Positions 51,643 through 60,109 of a DNA stretch of 64,000 nucleotides are shown one piece after another (within the stretch, counting starts at the first letter, position 1; each line of letters starts with the position of its first letter). Under the pieces are notes generated by a model that was not told the origin of the DNA, ran no database searches, and saw only the letters and a program-made list of their open reading frames with translations. Made by a program: the position numbers and the translations under genes. This DNA comes from FEN-1297 sp021817845 (GTDB lineage Bacteria > Bacteroidota > Ignavibacteria > Ignavibacteriales > Ignavibacteriaceae): assembly GCA_021817845.1 (NCBI GenBank), contig JAKAFW010000015.1:1-64000 (forward strand), written 5' to 3'.

Positions 51643-52761
51643 ATGCAATCCAAAAAAAATAAATTTTACATACCCATCGTACTCTCAGCACTTTTCTTTT
51701 TCATTTCAATTTCATGTAAAGATGGCGGAATAACCGAACCACAACCTTCTATATTGACGAAAGAGACCATTGAAAAGCTACAAGCAGCCACCGATAAAAT
51801 AATGATGAACAAGCAAACACCCGGCATGATGGCATATATCAGCGTAGAAGGGGAAGGTGAATTATATATAGCTCGTGGCGTCTCTAATTTGGTTACAAAC
51901 GAACCGATGAATGTTAATGGCTATTTTAGAATTGGAAGCATAACAAAAACATTTACTTCGGAAGCTGTGCTTATATTGGCAGACGAAGGCAGAATTGATC
52001 TGAACAAATCAATCTCTTCTTATCTGCCCGATCTAAAAATTCCAAGCGGGGATAAAATCACTATTCGAATGCTCGGGAATATGACCAGCGGATTGTTCGA
52101 CTACACAAGTGATATGAATTTTTGGAATCTTTTAACAAATTCGAATGGACAGGCAATCTTCACACCGGAAAAACTACTAGATATTGCCTTCACTCACCCC
52201 ATACAGTTTGAACCGGGCACAAAATACAACTACTGCAATACCAATTATATTTTGTTGGGTTTATTAATCAAAAAAGTAACTGGGAAAGAGGTAATAGATG
52301 TTTTTAATGAAAAAATGTTTCAACCGTTGGGAATGAAAAACACATTATGGCCAAATACAAGTTACCTGCCTTATCCATATATTCACGGCTATTCCTCTTT
52401 AGTGGATGTTACAAACTGGAGTCCGTCAGGTGGAGACGCAGCGGGAATACTTATCTCGAATTTCTCCGACCTGAAAATATGGGCAAAAGAATTAAACGAA
52501 AGAAACCTGCTTTCAAATAAGATGAAAAATGAAAGAACTGCTTGGATTGCTAGTACATTTCCAGGCTTTGACTCGGGGTTTGGTCTCGAGAAATACAATG
52601 ATTGGGTAGGTAAGGATGGTTCTATTCCTGGTTATAACGCCGAAGTATGGTACTATCCAAGTAAAAAAATTACAATGATTATTAATTCGAATTCATGGGA
52701 AGGCGATCCTGCACTCACAACATTTTTTTCTTTTGTTGACATCTTAACTCCGACTAAATAA
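51643..52761 (+). CDS. Serine hydrolase lipoprotein (beta-lactamase/class C fold)
   Basis: A 372-residue protein with a lipoprotein signal (FFFISISC, lipid on Cys25). Catalytic motifs of the class C beta-lactamase/DD-peptidase family: SITK (nucleophile Ser99, Lys102), the YCN motif in KYNYCNTNYILLG, and a C-terminal GKDGSIPGYNAEVW in place of the HxG/KTG box. It is probably a periplasmic D-alanyl-D-alanine carboxypeptidase or an esterase, not necessarily a resistance enzyme. The ATG at 51643 is preferred over a GTG at 51634. Confidence 0.85.
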   Translation: MQSKKNKFYIPIVLSALFFFISISCKDGGITEPQPSILTKETIEKLQAATDKIMMNKQTPGMMAYISVEGEGELYIARGVSNLVTNEPMNVNGYFRIGSITKTFTSEAVLILADEGRIDLNKSISSYLPDLKIPSGDKITIRMLGNMTSGLFDYTSDMNFWNLLTNSNGQAIFTPEKLLDIAFTHPIQFEPGTKYNYCNTNYILLGLLIKKVTGKEVIDVFNEKMFQPLGMKNTLWPNTSYLPYPYIHGYSSLVDVTNWSPSGGDAAGILISNFSDLKIWAKELNERNLLSNKMKNERTAWIASTFPGFDSGFGLEKYNDWVGKDGSIPGYNAEVWYYPSKKITMIINSNSWEGDPALTTFFSFVDILTPTK

Positions 52762-52870
52762 ACTGACCGGCTGAAAGTTCAATAAATATTAAATGAAGGA
52801 AATAAAATGTTATACCCCAAGCAATGCAAAGGGAGTTGATTTTTATCATGGTATTGAATATAATATCACA

Positions 52871-53299
52871 ATGAAAAAATATAAAATAGCTATCGATACA
52901 AATGTCATAGTATCATCCTTGCGTTCAAAGAATGGTTATTCTTACAAGCTACTTTCAATGATTGAAGATGAAAGAATTAAAGTATTCATTTCAGTCCCGG
53001 TGATTTTAGAATATGAAGACACTATCAAAAGAGAAAAATCAAATATTATATTTAAAAAATCTGAAATCGATAATTTTTTAGATTTTATTTGTCTAATTGG
53101 TAAGCAAAGAAAAATACATTATTTGTGGAGACCATTCTTGAAAGACAGAAAAGATGATATGTTTCTTGAATTAGCTGTAGAATCCGAATGCGATTTTATA
53201 ATCACATTCAATAAAAGAGATTTTGAAGGGACAGAAAAATTTGGAATTAGAACATTAACACCGAAAGAATTTTTTAAAGTGATAGGAGAAGAAATATGA
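52871..53299 (+). CDS. PIN-domain toxin
   Basis: A 142-residue ribonuclease-type toxin. PIN acidic residues are present in IAIDTNVIVSSLRS (Asp near 9), the ILEYEDTI segment (Glu), DRKDDMFLELAVES (Asp) and DFIITFNKRDF (Asp). A longer frame reaches back to 52793, but the ATG at 52871 starts right at the conserved KKYKIAIDTN edge. The antitoxin gene overlaps its stop by 4 bases (ATGA). The toxin-first order is less usual than antitoxin-first. Confidence 0.88.
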   Translation: MKKYKIAIDTNVIVSSLRSKNGYSYKLLSMIEDERIKVFISVPVILEYEDTIKREKSNIIFKKSEIDNFLDFICLIGKQRKIHYLWRPFLKDRKDDMFLELAVESECDFIITFNKRDFEGTEKFGIRTLTPKEFFKVIGEEI

Positions 53300-53529
53300 G
53301 CACCATAAGTTTAAGATTACCGGAGTCATTACATAAGAAAGCTCGTGAATTAGCACGGAAAGAAAATACTTCAATAAATCAATTAGTTTCTTCGGCGCTT
53401 GCAGAAAAAATATCAGCATTAATGACTGAGGAATACATAGAACAAAGAGCAAAGAGAGCAAGCAAAGAAAAATTTAGGAAAGTTCTAAGTAAAGTTCCTG
53501 ATGTCGAGCCAGAAGAATATGATAAGTAA
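53296..53529 (+). CDS. Ribbon-helix-helix antitoxin of PIN pair
   Basis: A 77-residue antitoxin. TISLRLPESLHKKARELARK forms the RHH strand and first helix, NTSINQLVSSALAEKIS the second helix, and an acidic C-terminal tail (VPDVEPEEYDK) would bind the PIN toxin. It probably represses its own operon. Translationally coupled to the toxin through the ATGA overlap. Confidence 0.85.
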   Translation: MSTISLRLPESLHKKARELARKENTSINQLVSSALAEKISALMTEEYIEQRAKRASKEKFRKVLSKVPDVEPEEYDK

Positions 53530-53653
53530 GAAAAAATTATCAACTAAAATTAAAGTCGGAGTAATACAAGGTTTGCCAAAAATGCTTATACAACCCGATT
53601 TTATTTATTATAATTTTCTTGCAGCTTACAAAGTAATTATTCAGATTGACAAT

Positions 53654-53704
53654 AGAATTTATTGGGATAACGTATTGGCTTAATAGTGGATACGAAAAAT
53701 AAAT
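53654..53704 (+). repeat. 51-bp dispersed repeat, copy 2
   Basis: AGAATTTATTGGGATAACGT at its start and GGATACGAAAAATAAAT at its end match 40167-40217. It ends 25 bases before a gene on the same strand and could include its promoter. Confidence 0.75.
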
Positions 53705-53729
53705 ATAAATTTGTGCAAAGGAGTTACGT

Positions 53730-54158
53730 ATGAACAAAAATCTGATCGCAAGGGCTTCCATGACCACCAACGCTCTCGGCGCCAAAGTGTGGGATGCGCT
53801 CGTGAATCCCGAAGCCATCAAGCAATACATGTTTGGCACTAATGTTGTCTCGGACTGGCACGAAGGGAGCCCGATTGTCTGGAAAGGAGAGTGGCAGGGT
53901 AAAGCTTACGAGGACAAAGGCGTGATTCTTCAGTTCAATCCGGGGCAAACAATTCAGTACAGTCATTTCAGCCCACTTTCTGGTCTCCCTGATAACCCGG
54001 AGAACTATCATACTGTAACCATCGAGTTGTCTGGCGAGGGAGATCAAACCCGCGTCTCGCTGGCCCAAGACAATAATCCGACTGAGCAGGCGCGCGATCA
54101 TTCCGAAAAGAATTGGGAGATGATGCTCACTGCCCTGAAAAAGTTCTTGGAGCAATAG
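53730..54158 (+). CDS. SRPBCC/AHSA1-domain protein
   Basis: A 142-residue START-like fold protein that would bind a hydrophobic ligand. Features include the N-terminal TTNALGAKVWDALVNPEAIK, then GSPIVWKGEWQGKAYEDKG, and a C-terminal helix SEKNWEMMLTALKKFLEQ, all typical of AHSA1-like proteins. AAAGGAG precedes the ATG. The gene is much richer in GC than its surroundings and follows a dispersed repeat, so it is likely acquired. Downstream lies the right half of an attC-like site, so it may be an integron cassette gene. The ligand is unknown. Confidence 0.88.
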   Translation: MNKNLIARASMTTNALGAKVWDALVNPEAIKQYMFGTNVVSDWHEGSPIVWKGEWQGKAYEDKGVILQFNPGQTIQYSHFSPLSGLPDNPENYHTVTIELSGEGDQTRVSLAQDNNPTEQARDHSEKNWEMMLTALKKFLEQ

Positions 54159-54159
54159 G

Positions 54160-54211
54160 CTGCGTGCGTGAAGAGGCTGGGGCCATATCCCAGCGCGCCG
54201 CCCCGTTAGGT
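54160..54211. other. attC-like right half after SRPBCC gene
   Basis: A GCTGGG...CCCAGC hairpin (about 54175-54195) followed by GCGCGCCGCCCC and GTTAGGT (54205-54211), which fits the attC right core GTTRRRY. I could not find a clear matching RYYYAAC left core, so the site is incomplete or decayed. Confidence 0.4.
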
Positions 54212-54327
54212 TTACAAGCAGCAATCAGTTTTTCTATCTCTTGAAAATTGTAATTATATGTGCTATCATTACAATATATGATTATAACAAAGGTTAAACC
54301 AATCTTACAAACGAAAGCAATTATCAA

Positions 54328-55038
54328 ATGAAAATCACAATGATTGGTCACAGCACAGTTTTGATTGAGACTGGTGGACAGAAGATTCTCACAGATCCCT
54401 ACTTCGGTTTATGGGGTAACATAGCCTATGCCCGTACAGCTCCTCCTGCAAAGACACGAGAGGAACTTCGAGATGTGAATCTGGTACTCATTTCCCACAA
54501 CCATTGGGATCATACTGACAGTAAGTTCCTGAAGTCTCTTGGGGAAGGCGTACCAGTTCTCGCACCCAATAGAACGAAGTGGATGACAAAGCTAAAAGGC
54601 GCAAAAAACCCTATAGGAATGAAAACCTGGGAGGAGAAACGCTTCGGGGCAATAACTATAACAGCTGTGCAAGCATTGCATATTGCAGCGACAATTGGGT
54701 ATGTAATTGAGAGTGAGGGGAAAAGGATCTATTTTGCGGGTGACACCTACTATCGTCCGTTCATGAAGAATATAGGACAACGGTTTCAACTCGACGTAGC
54801 ATTGATGCCGGTAACGACATTTCGTATCCCAATGACAATGGGAGAAAAAAGTGCAGTTCATGCTGTGCGCGACCTAAAGCCAGCCATAGTCATACCTATC
54901 CACCTTGGAATCAGACCTCGCTCACCCATGCTTCGAACAAGTCAAACCCCGGAAGGTTTTGCACGATATGTGCTTGAAACGAGACTTGAAACTAAAATAG
55001 TTGTCCTGAATGAGGGAGAAAGCTGGACGTTATCATAG
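54328..55038 (+). CDS. UPF0173-type metallo-beta-lactamase-fold hydrolase
   Basis: A 236-residue metal-dependent hydrolase. Zinc-binding motif SHNHWDHTD (HxHxDH) near residue 55, an earlier MIGHSTVLIETGGQKILTDP strand, GDTYYRPFM with a metal-bridging Asp near 145, and a late HLGIRPR His. It matches the UPF0173/YhfI-like family, cytoplasmic, with unknown physiological substrate. It sits between two attC-like half sites (54205 and 55065), consistent with having been one gene cassette. Neighbouring genes share no obvious pathway. Confidence 0.88.
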   Translation: MKITMIGHSTVLIETGGQKILTDPYFGLWGNIAYARTAPPAKTREELRDVNLVLISHNHWDHTDSKFLKSLGEGVPVLAPNRTKWMTKLKGAKNPIGMKTWEEKRFGAITITAVQALHIAATIGYVIESEGKRIYFAGDTYYRPFMKNIGQRFQLDVALMPVTTFRIPMTMGEKSAVHAVRDLKPAIVIPIHLGIRPRSPMLRTSQTPEGFARYVLETRLETKIVVLNEGESWTLS

Positions 55039-55064
55039 CACTGACCGGTATATGGGGAGATTGT

Positions 55065-55101
55065 GCCTAACAATTCACAAAATGAATTTTGCGAAGTGAT
55101 T
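55065..55101. other. attC-like left half after hydrolase gene
   Basis: GCCTAAC (55065-55071) fits the attC left core RYYYAAC and is the exact complement type of the GTTAGG core at 54205. It is followed by AATTCACAAAATGAATTTTG. The expected right core is missing; the chromosome resumes with the end of a decayed gene. Confidence 0.4.
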
Positions 55102-55562
55102 TTACTTCATCAAAATTAATTTCTTCGTCTCAGTAAAACCCCCCGCGGACATTCTGTAAAAATAAACTCCACTTGCCCATTGCTTGCTTGCAGTATTCAA
55201 CTGAGTTCTGTAATTTCCCGCCTTCTTTTCCTCATTTACCAAAGTTTTTAATTCGTTTCCTAAAACATCATAAACCTTTATTATAACAAAACTGGTTTTA
55301 GGAACGGAGTAGTTTATTGTTGTTGTGGGATTAAACGGGTTTGGATAATTCTGATCCAACTTAAATGCTGTTGGTAGATCTATTGTATTTATTTGAAAAC
55401 TTTCGAGTGCTGGATTTGTGATTACTATACTCTGACCATCCTTCACTACTGTGTTTATCAGCGCTCCGCCAACCCTATCTCTTATACTTAAGTTTCCTCC
55501 CTCTACTTTCAAAGTTACCGGATATTCTGCCGATTGGATATGAATATCTTTCGTCCCATTAC
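55102..55562 (-). pseudogene. T9SS-sorted protein fragment cut by MITE-A
   Basis: The genuine protein part runs from LPLSNGTKDIHIQSAEYPVT to the C-terminal lysine and ends in a type IX sorting domain (FKLDQNYPNPFNPTTTINYS ... SGVYFYRMSAG ... KLILMK). Upstream the frame enters a MITE-A element at 55563 and the about 45 residues it adds (GFLPAYGAGARRPAYRTGRL) are repeat-derived. The insertion separates the sorting domain from the rest of its gene, which is not found beyond the element. Confidence 0.75.
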
Positions 55563-55825
55563 TTAAGGGCAGTTCTAAAAATTTCAATACCTGCCGGTAG
55601 AGGCTGTTGCACAACTCCAAAATGTCATTTCGAAGGAGCCTGCCTGTCCGGTAGGCAGGTCTTCGAGCGCCTGCCCCGTATGCGGGAAGAAATCCCATTT
55701 CAGACAGTTTTGAGACCTCTCTTTACGTTCGAGACTCAATAGGAGAGTTCTGCAACACTTTCAACAAGAAGGTAGGTTCTCTGCGTTAAATTTTTATAAA
55801 AGAAAGTTTTTAGTAGTGCCCTTAA
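55563..55825. repeat. MITE-A copy 3 with MITE-B nested inside
   Basis: Outer ends TTAAGGGCAGTTCTAAAAAT and GTTTTTAGTAGTGCCCTTAA are MITE-A. Within it, CTGTTGCACAACTCCAAAAT (about 55603) to GAGAGTTCTGCAACACT (about 55760) is a MITE-B copy. The nesting shows MITE-B moved into MITE-A after the latter disrupted the gene. Confidence 0.8.
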
Positions 55826-55911
55826 TTCTCCTTCTTTATAATTTGATGATAAGATGATTTAAGATAGAGTGCACTTTATTTTTGAAACCTATTTAACCTC
55901 TCTACAGAAAA

Positions 55912-57036
55912 TCAGACTAAAAATTCTAAATAATTATGGCGAGTAATCAATTTTACCGTGCTTTCCGAATAGGCGCTTAAAAACTCCTTGGGGACGGCAA
56001 AATTATGTTTCTTCCATTTAAATTCATAACCTGACAATATTCCACCCGAATCTTCAACGTAGTCGATTTCTTTTCCGGCGGTTGTCCGCCAGAAATAAAT
56101 ATTAGCCGTAATCCCTAAATTATTATTACGCTTCACTCTTTCAATAACCATAAAATTTTCCCACAAAGCGCCAACGTCTTGTCGCAAAGAAACCGGATTA
56201 AGATTATTAATTAAGGCGTTGCGCAAGCCAAGGTCAACAAAATAGATTTTTCGTTTCTTCTTTAATTCATTTCTAATATTGCGGGAAAAGGGCCCGACTT
56301 GAATTACTATATAAGCTTGCTCTAAAATTCGGATATAATTAGCAATGGTTACTTTATTTACGCCCAGCAGTAGCGCTAATTCCGTATAAGAGACTTCACT
56401 GCCGATTTGCAACGCCAATGCCTGTAAAAGTTTCTCTAACAGCTCAGGGTTGCGAATATCTTGATAAGCCAGCACATCCTTGTATGAATAACTTGTCGCC
56501 AGTTCACGCACCCGCTTTTCTCTGTCCGGACCGGCAAAAATTACTCCCGGATACATACCAAAGATCAATCTATCTTCTAATAATCTATCCATTTCCAAAT
56601 GGGAGTATATCTGTTCTAACTCCTCAATGGAAAAGGGATAAAGAAAAAATTCTATTTTTCGACCCGTCAGCGGTTCGGATATTTTTCCCGATAATTCAAA
56701 AGATGAAGATCCGGTGGCGATTATTTGAGTAACCGGGAAGTTATCGGCGAAAAGCTTTAAAGTTAAACCAATATTTTTAATTCGCTGTGCCTCATCGATA
56801 ACCACTAGCCGGCTCGAACCGATGAATGATTTCAGTTCTGTTGAAGTTTTATTGGTTAAAGCCTCTCGAACATCAGGCTCATCACAATTTAAATAAAGTG
56901 AATCATTCTTATATTTTTCCAAGATTTTTTGCACTAAAGTAGTCTTTCCCACCTGCCGGGCACCATAAATAGCCACTATTTTACCTTTAAATAGCGCTTC
57001 CTCCAGATCTTTTTGAATATGTCTTATAATTATCAT
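55912..57036 (-). CDS. AAA ATPase with DUF4143 domain
   Basis: A 374-residue ATPase. Walker A GARQVGKTTL (residues about 25-34), Walker B RLVVIDEAQRI near 80, sensor IATGSSSF near 110, then a winged-helix and DUF4143 C-terminal region (LLLGVNKVTIANYIRILEQA ... KKRKIYFVDLGLRNAL ... GKEIDYVED). Widespread in prokaryotic accessory regions; function unknown though a nuclease-like core in DUF4143 (D-x-E-x-K like DYVEDSGGILSGYEFKWK) is visible. Isolated on the minus strand. Confidence 0.88.
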   Translation of the reverse strand: MIIIRHIQKDLEEALFKGKIVAIYGARQVGKTTLVQKILEKYKNDSLYLNCDEPDVREALTNKTSTELKSFIGSSRLVVIDEAQRIKNIGLTLKLFADNFPVTQIIATGSSSFELSGKISEPLTGRKIEFFLYPFSIEELEQIYSHLEMDRLLEDRLIFGMYPGVIFAGPDREKRVRELATSYSYKDVLAYQDIRNPELLEKLLQALALQIGSEVSYTELALLLGVNKVTIANYIRILEQAYIVIQVGPFSRNIRNELKKKRKIYFVDLGLRNALINNLNPVSLRQDVGALWENFMVIERVKRNNNLGITANIYFWRTTAGKEIDYVEDSGGILSGYEFKWKKHNFAVPKEFLSAYSESTVKLITRHNYLEFLV

Positions 57037-57393
57037 ATGTATTTGAGCTATTATATTAACCTAAATATATATCATTTGCGTCAGTAAGTCAATTATCTGG
57101 AGTCTGTATAATATTTTGTGTAAACCCTCTCTACTATTGTAACAGTTATGTTTTGCAAGATACATCTAATCCGTACATCTCTTGAACGTGTGCCTGTATG
57201 TCCCGTACTGCCATTTCCTTGTCATACTAAGATGGCACGGCAGCCACAATTACTATAAGTCAATTAGTAAGTCACCTTAGCAAAAAGTTATTATTACATA
57301 GTGAAACTCCGAGGTTTTCCTAAACCTCGGAGTTTTGCACTTCACTTCTTTTATATTTGAAATTGTCTGCGTAACATGAGTTAGTAAATCATT
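57037..57393. other. Intergenic region with one REP-like hairpin
   Basis: No gene supported in the 357 bases between the ATPase and uppP. It contains the hairpin at 57304-57335. Confidence 0.5.
57304..57335. repeat. REP-like perfect hairpin, copy 2
   Basis: AAACTCCGAGGTTT and AAACCTCGGAGTTT around TCCT; same core as 19994-20025 with a compensated outer pair. It may terminate uppP, whose minus-strand stop is 59 bases away. Confidence 0.7.
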
Positions 57394-58266
57394 TCAAAAT
57401 AATTTGAAATAAAAAGCAAAAACTCCTAAAGATGCAAAAAGACAATAGTATCCAAACCATTGCCAACGTCCGCCTTCTAATAACCGGGATAGTAATTTAA
57501 GGGCAAGTAGACCGGCAAGAAAACTGAATACCATACCAACCATACTTGGAATAAAAAGATGCAAAGTTGAAACATTGCTATTCACTGAATGATCTTTTAG
57601 CAATCGATAGGCTTCTTTAGCAACAACTGCTGGGGTTAATATAACTGCTAACGCAAAACTAAATTCCTCAACTTTTTGCTTAGGCAAACCAAATAATAAG
57701 CCGGTAGAAATAGTAGAACCGGAACGGGAAAAACCTCGGAAGGGAAGGCAAACGCCTTGTATAATTCCTATCCAGATAGAATGCTTTGCAACTATGTCTT
57801 CATTTTTTGCAGCTTTTGATTCATGCAAACCGGAATATATAATCATCAGACCAACTGCCGCTAAGGAAATAGCAATTAAAGGAAGGTTGGAAAATAAGTC
57901 CTCGATTTGCATATTTGGGACGTTTCTCATAAAGACTTTTTCGATAAGTTCTTTTAATCCAAGCCCTACAATCCCTGTAAATATTGTTGCAATTACAAGT
58001 TGCTTCGCAAAATCGCGAAGTTTTTCCTTTGAAGTAAAATAATCCCGCTTCCATCCTTTCCAGAAATAAACTAAGACGGCAAACATAGTACCGGTATGCA
58101 GCATAACAAGAATCATAGTCATTTCAGGAGACGATGGATGCAAACCCATTAATTTTTCAGCAATGATTACATGTGCAGAGCTTGAAACAGGAAGTAATTC
58201 ACATGCTCCCTGTATGATTGCAAGTATTAAGACCTGGAAATAATTAAGCATAAAAATAAAATCCAT
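57394..58266 (-). CDS. uppP: Undecaprenyl-diphosphatase
   Basis: Membrane phosphatase that recycles undecaprenyl pyrophosphate, the lipid carrier for peptidoglycan and surface polysaccharides; overproduction gives bacitracin resistance. It has 290 residues and about eight helices. The two conserved catalytic segments are QGACELLPVSSSAHV (residues about 19-33) and GFSRSGSTISTGL near 178. Length is standard for the BacA family. The exopolysaccharide genes near the window's right end would use the same carrier. Confidence 0.95.
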   Translation of the reverse strand: MDFIFMLNYFQVLILAIIQGACELLPVSSSAHVIIAEKLMGLHPSSPEMTMILVMLHTGTMFAVLVYFWKGWKRDYFTSKEKLRDFAKQLVIATIFTGIVGLGLKELIEKVFMRNVPNMQIEDLFSNLPLIAISLAAVGLMIIYSGLHESKAAKNEDIVAKHSIWIGIIQGVCLPFRGFSRSGSTISTGLLFGLPKQKVEEFSFALAVILTPAVVAKEAYRLLKDHSVNSNVSTLHLFIPSMVGMVFSFLAGLLALKLLSRLLEGGRWQWFGYYCLFASLGVFAFYFKLF

Positions 58267-58329
58267 TGTTTTTGAAAATGCAAACTTAATTAATACAATT
58301 TAAACTAACCACAATAATTATATACTCAT

Positions 58330-58575
58330 GTTACGAACCTTTGGAATGCCTGTCTTACGAGACTGTTGCACAACTCCAAAATGTCATTTCGACCCTGCCT
58401 ACCGTCAGGCAGGCGGAGGGCCTGTCCCGTATGCGGGAAGAAATCCCATTTTAGATAGTTTTGAGACCTCTCTTTACGTTCGAGACTAAATAGGAGAGTT
58501 CCGCAACACTCTCTACCGGCAGGTAGGTTCTTTGCGTTAAATTTTTATAAAAGATAGTTTTTAGAAGTGCCCTTA
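58330..58575. repeat. MITE-B copy 4 with right half of MITE-A
   Basis: CTGTTGCACAACTCCAAAAT (about 58359) to GAGAGTTCCGCAACACTC (about 58512) is MITE-B. It is followed by the MITE-A right part ending TTAGAAGTGCCCTTAA at 58575. The left part of MITE-A is replaced by CATGTTACGAACCTTTGGAA, which also precedes the copy near 59284. Confidence 0.75.
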
Positions 58576-58632
58576 ATATTAAAAACAAATAATGATCATT
58601 TGTATGAAATCGATTAAAAGGTATTATAGCAG

Positions 58633-58696
58633 CCCACGAATTTTATTCGTGGGTAAAAGAAATGAAAAGAATACCTTATAACCGATTCATCGGTTT
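58633..58696. repeat. REP-like palindrome doublet, copy 2
   Basis: 21-bp palindrome CCCACGAATTT...TTCGTGGG (58633-58653), 26-nt spacer, 17-bp palindrome AACCGATTCATCGGTTT (58680-58696). Same spacing as the copy at 25928-25991 with paired base changes. Confidence 0.75.
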
Positions 58697-58778
58697 CTTG
58701 GTTTCTCAATTGCCATTTTTATAATGATATAAATTCTTGTTCGTATATAAATGTTAATTTTGAATATGGTATTGTCTA

Positions 58779-59085
58779 CAAACGTTTCGCCCCTCCGGGG
58801 CTCTTAAATATTTTTTTGGGGATAATTATTACTACTAATGTATCGCTCTCTTGGGGCTTCTTTGATATAATAATAAATTATTGTGCAATTTGATATAATC
58901 ACAATTCATTATGCGAAACACAAAATTGCAAAACATGAATATGCTCTCATAATTGTTGATTCCCCGCAAACCCCGCAAGCGGGGCAAACGTGGCATGCCC
59001 GCAAAAGTGTAAGAACCGCAGAGCGGTGACATATTAGTAGAAAAAGATAAAAAAAAGAATAAAGCTCCGGAGGAGCGACATATAA
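58779..59085. repeat. Cluster of short GC-rich REP palindromes
   Basis: GCCCCTCCGGGGC near 58789, CCCCGCAAGCGGGG near 58971, ACCGCAGAGCGGT near 59019 and GCTCCGGAGGAGC near 59064, several next to a GACATAT word. No gene is seen between 58267 and 60109; the whole 1.8 kb is repeat-rich. Confidence 0.6.
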
Positions 59086-59280
59086 TTAATTTTTAGAAGG
59101 GCATTATCTAAAGAATGTCGTTGGTATTTGTGTCGCAACTATGTGGCTCTTAGATTCTTGTTGCGACAAATGTGTATGTACGAAATATGATGGATTGTTC
59201 TGTAGTGTACAATATAAAATAATAATCCCGCATAATTTCGCAGGTTATTATAAATTCCAAAATTATTTTGGATAGCAGTG

Positions 59281-59472
59281 ACTCATGTTACGAACCTTTG
59301 GAATGCCTGCCTGCCGAGGCTATTGCACGACTCCAAAATGTCATTTCGACCCTACCTACCGTCAGGCAGGCGGAGGGCCTGTCCCGTTTGCGGGAAGAAA
59401 TCCCATTTTAGACAGTATTGATACCTCTCTTTACGTTCGAGACTAAATAGGATAGTTCTGCACCACTCTCTG
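59281..59472. repeat. MITE-B copy 5
   Basis: Left flank CATGTTACGAACCTTTGGAA shared with copy 4, element ends GCTATTGCACGACTCCAAAA (about 59312) and ATAGTTCTGCACCACTC (about 59468). It is more degenerate at both ends than the others. Confidence 0.7.
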
Positions 59473-59516
59473 TCGGCAGGTTGAAAAAATGGAGTTATGG
59501 AATAGACTAATTTTTT

Positions 59517-59650
59517 CCATTTCCCATTTCCCATATTCCATATCCCATATCCCATATTCCATATTCCATATTCCATATTCCATATTCCATATTCCATATC
59601 CCATATTCCATATTCCATATCCCATTTCCCATATTCCATATCTCATTTCC
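59517..59650. repeat. Heptamer tandem repeat (CCATATT/CCATATC)
   Basis: About 19 copies of a 7-bp unit, CCATATT with CCATATC, CCATTTC variants, directly after MITE-B copy 5. It is open in several frames on both strands (for example a repeating EYGIWNM pattern), but this is a consequence of the repeat and not a gene. Likely variable in copy number between strains. Confidence 0.9.
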
Positions 59651-60109
59651 CCCTATCGGCCATTTTGTCATACCTAAAATCTTTTTTCCCTATGTTTTGC
59701 CAAAATCTACCAGGCCTCTGCTAGGCATCTGCCAAGCCTAAAACATGCCTTTAATTCTTATTAAATTATTCTGGGAAAAAACCGGTCAAAATGTCACACT
59801 CATCCACATATATTGGTGTGACAGATAAAAAGTATTTACCATTTTTTATCCATCATATTCAATCTCCCGATTCACTTGATTTGTGCAAATTCTTCATGCT
59901 CTTTTTTGAATCGTTCGCACAATTTCTTAATTTAACCCTTCTAAAATTGTAAGAGCATTACAACAATCTCTTGTTCCCAAAGGAATCAAGATTTTGTAAA
60001 AATGAATTTGTTAACTTTCTATGAGCATTTATCAACGTAAGATGATTCAAAAGCTCAAATTGCTTTAATGTTTAAACATTAAACCAAGTAAAAATAATAA
60101 GGTGGATAT

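Noticed and set aside
51643..52761. Clinically relevant beta-lactamase
   Set aside because: Only SxxK and YxN-type motifs are shared; the third box is not KTG and the protein is a lipoprotein, so a DD-peptidase or esterase role is as likely.
59517..59650. CRISPR array
   Set aside because: The unit is only 7 bp, has no unique spacers, and no cas genes are present.
59352..59677. Several open frames with repeating YGIWNME-type peptides on both strands
   Set aside because: They arise solely from the heptamer tandem repeat, exist in multiple frames and lack ribosome sites or outside homology.
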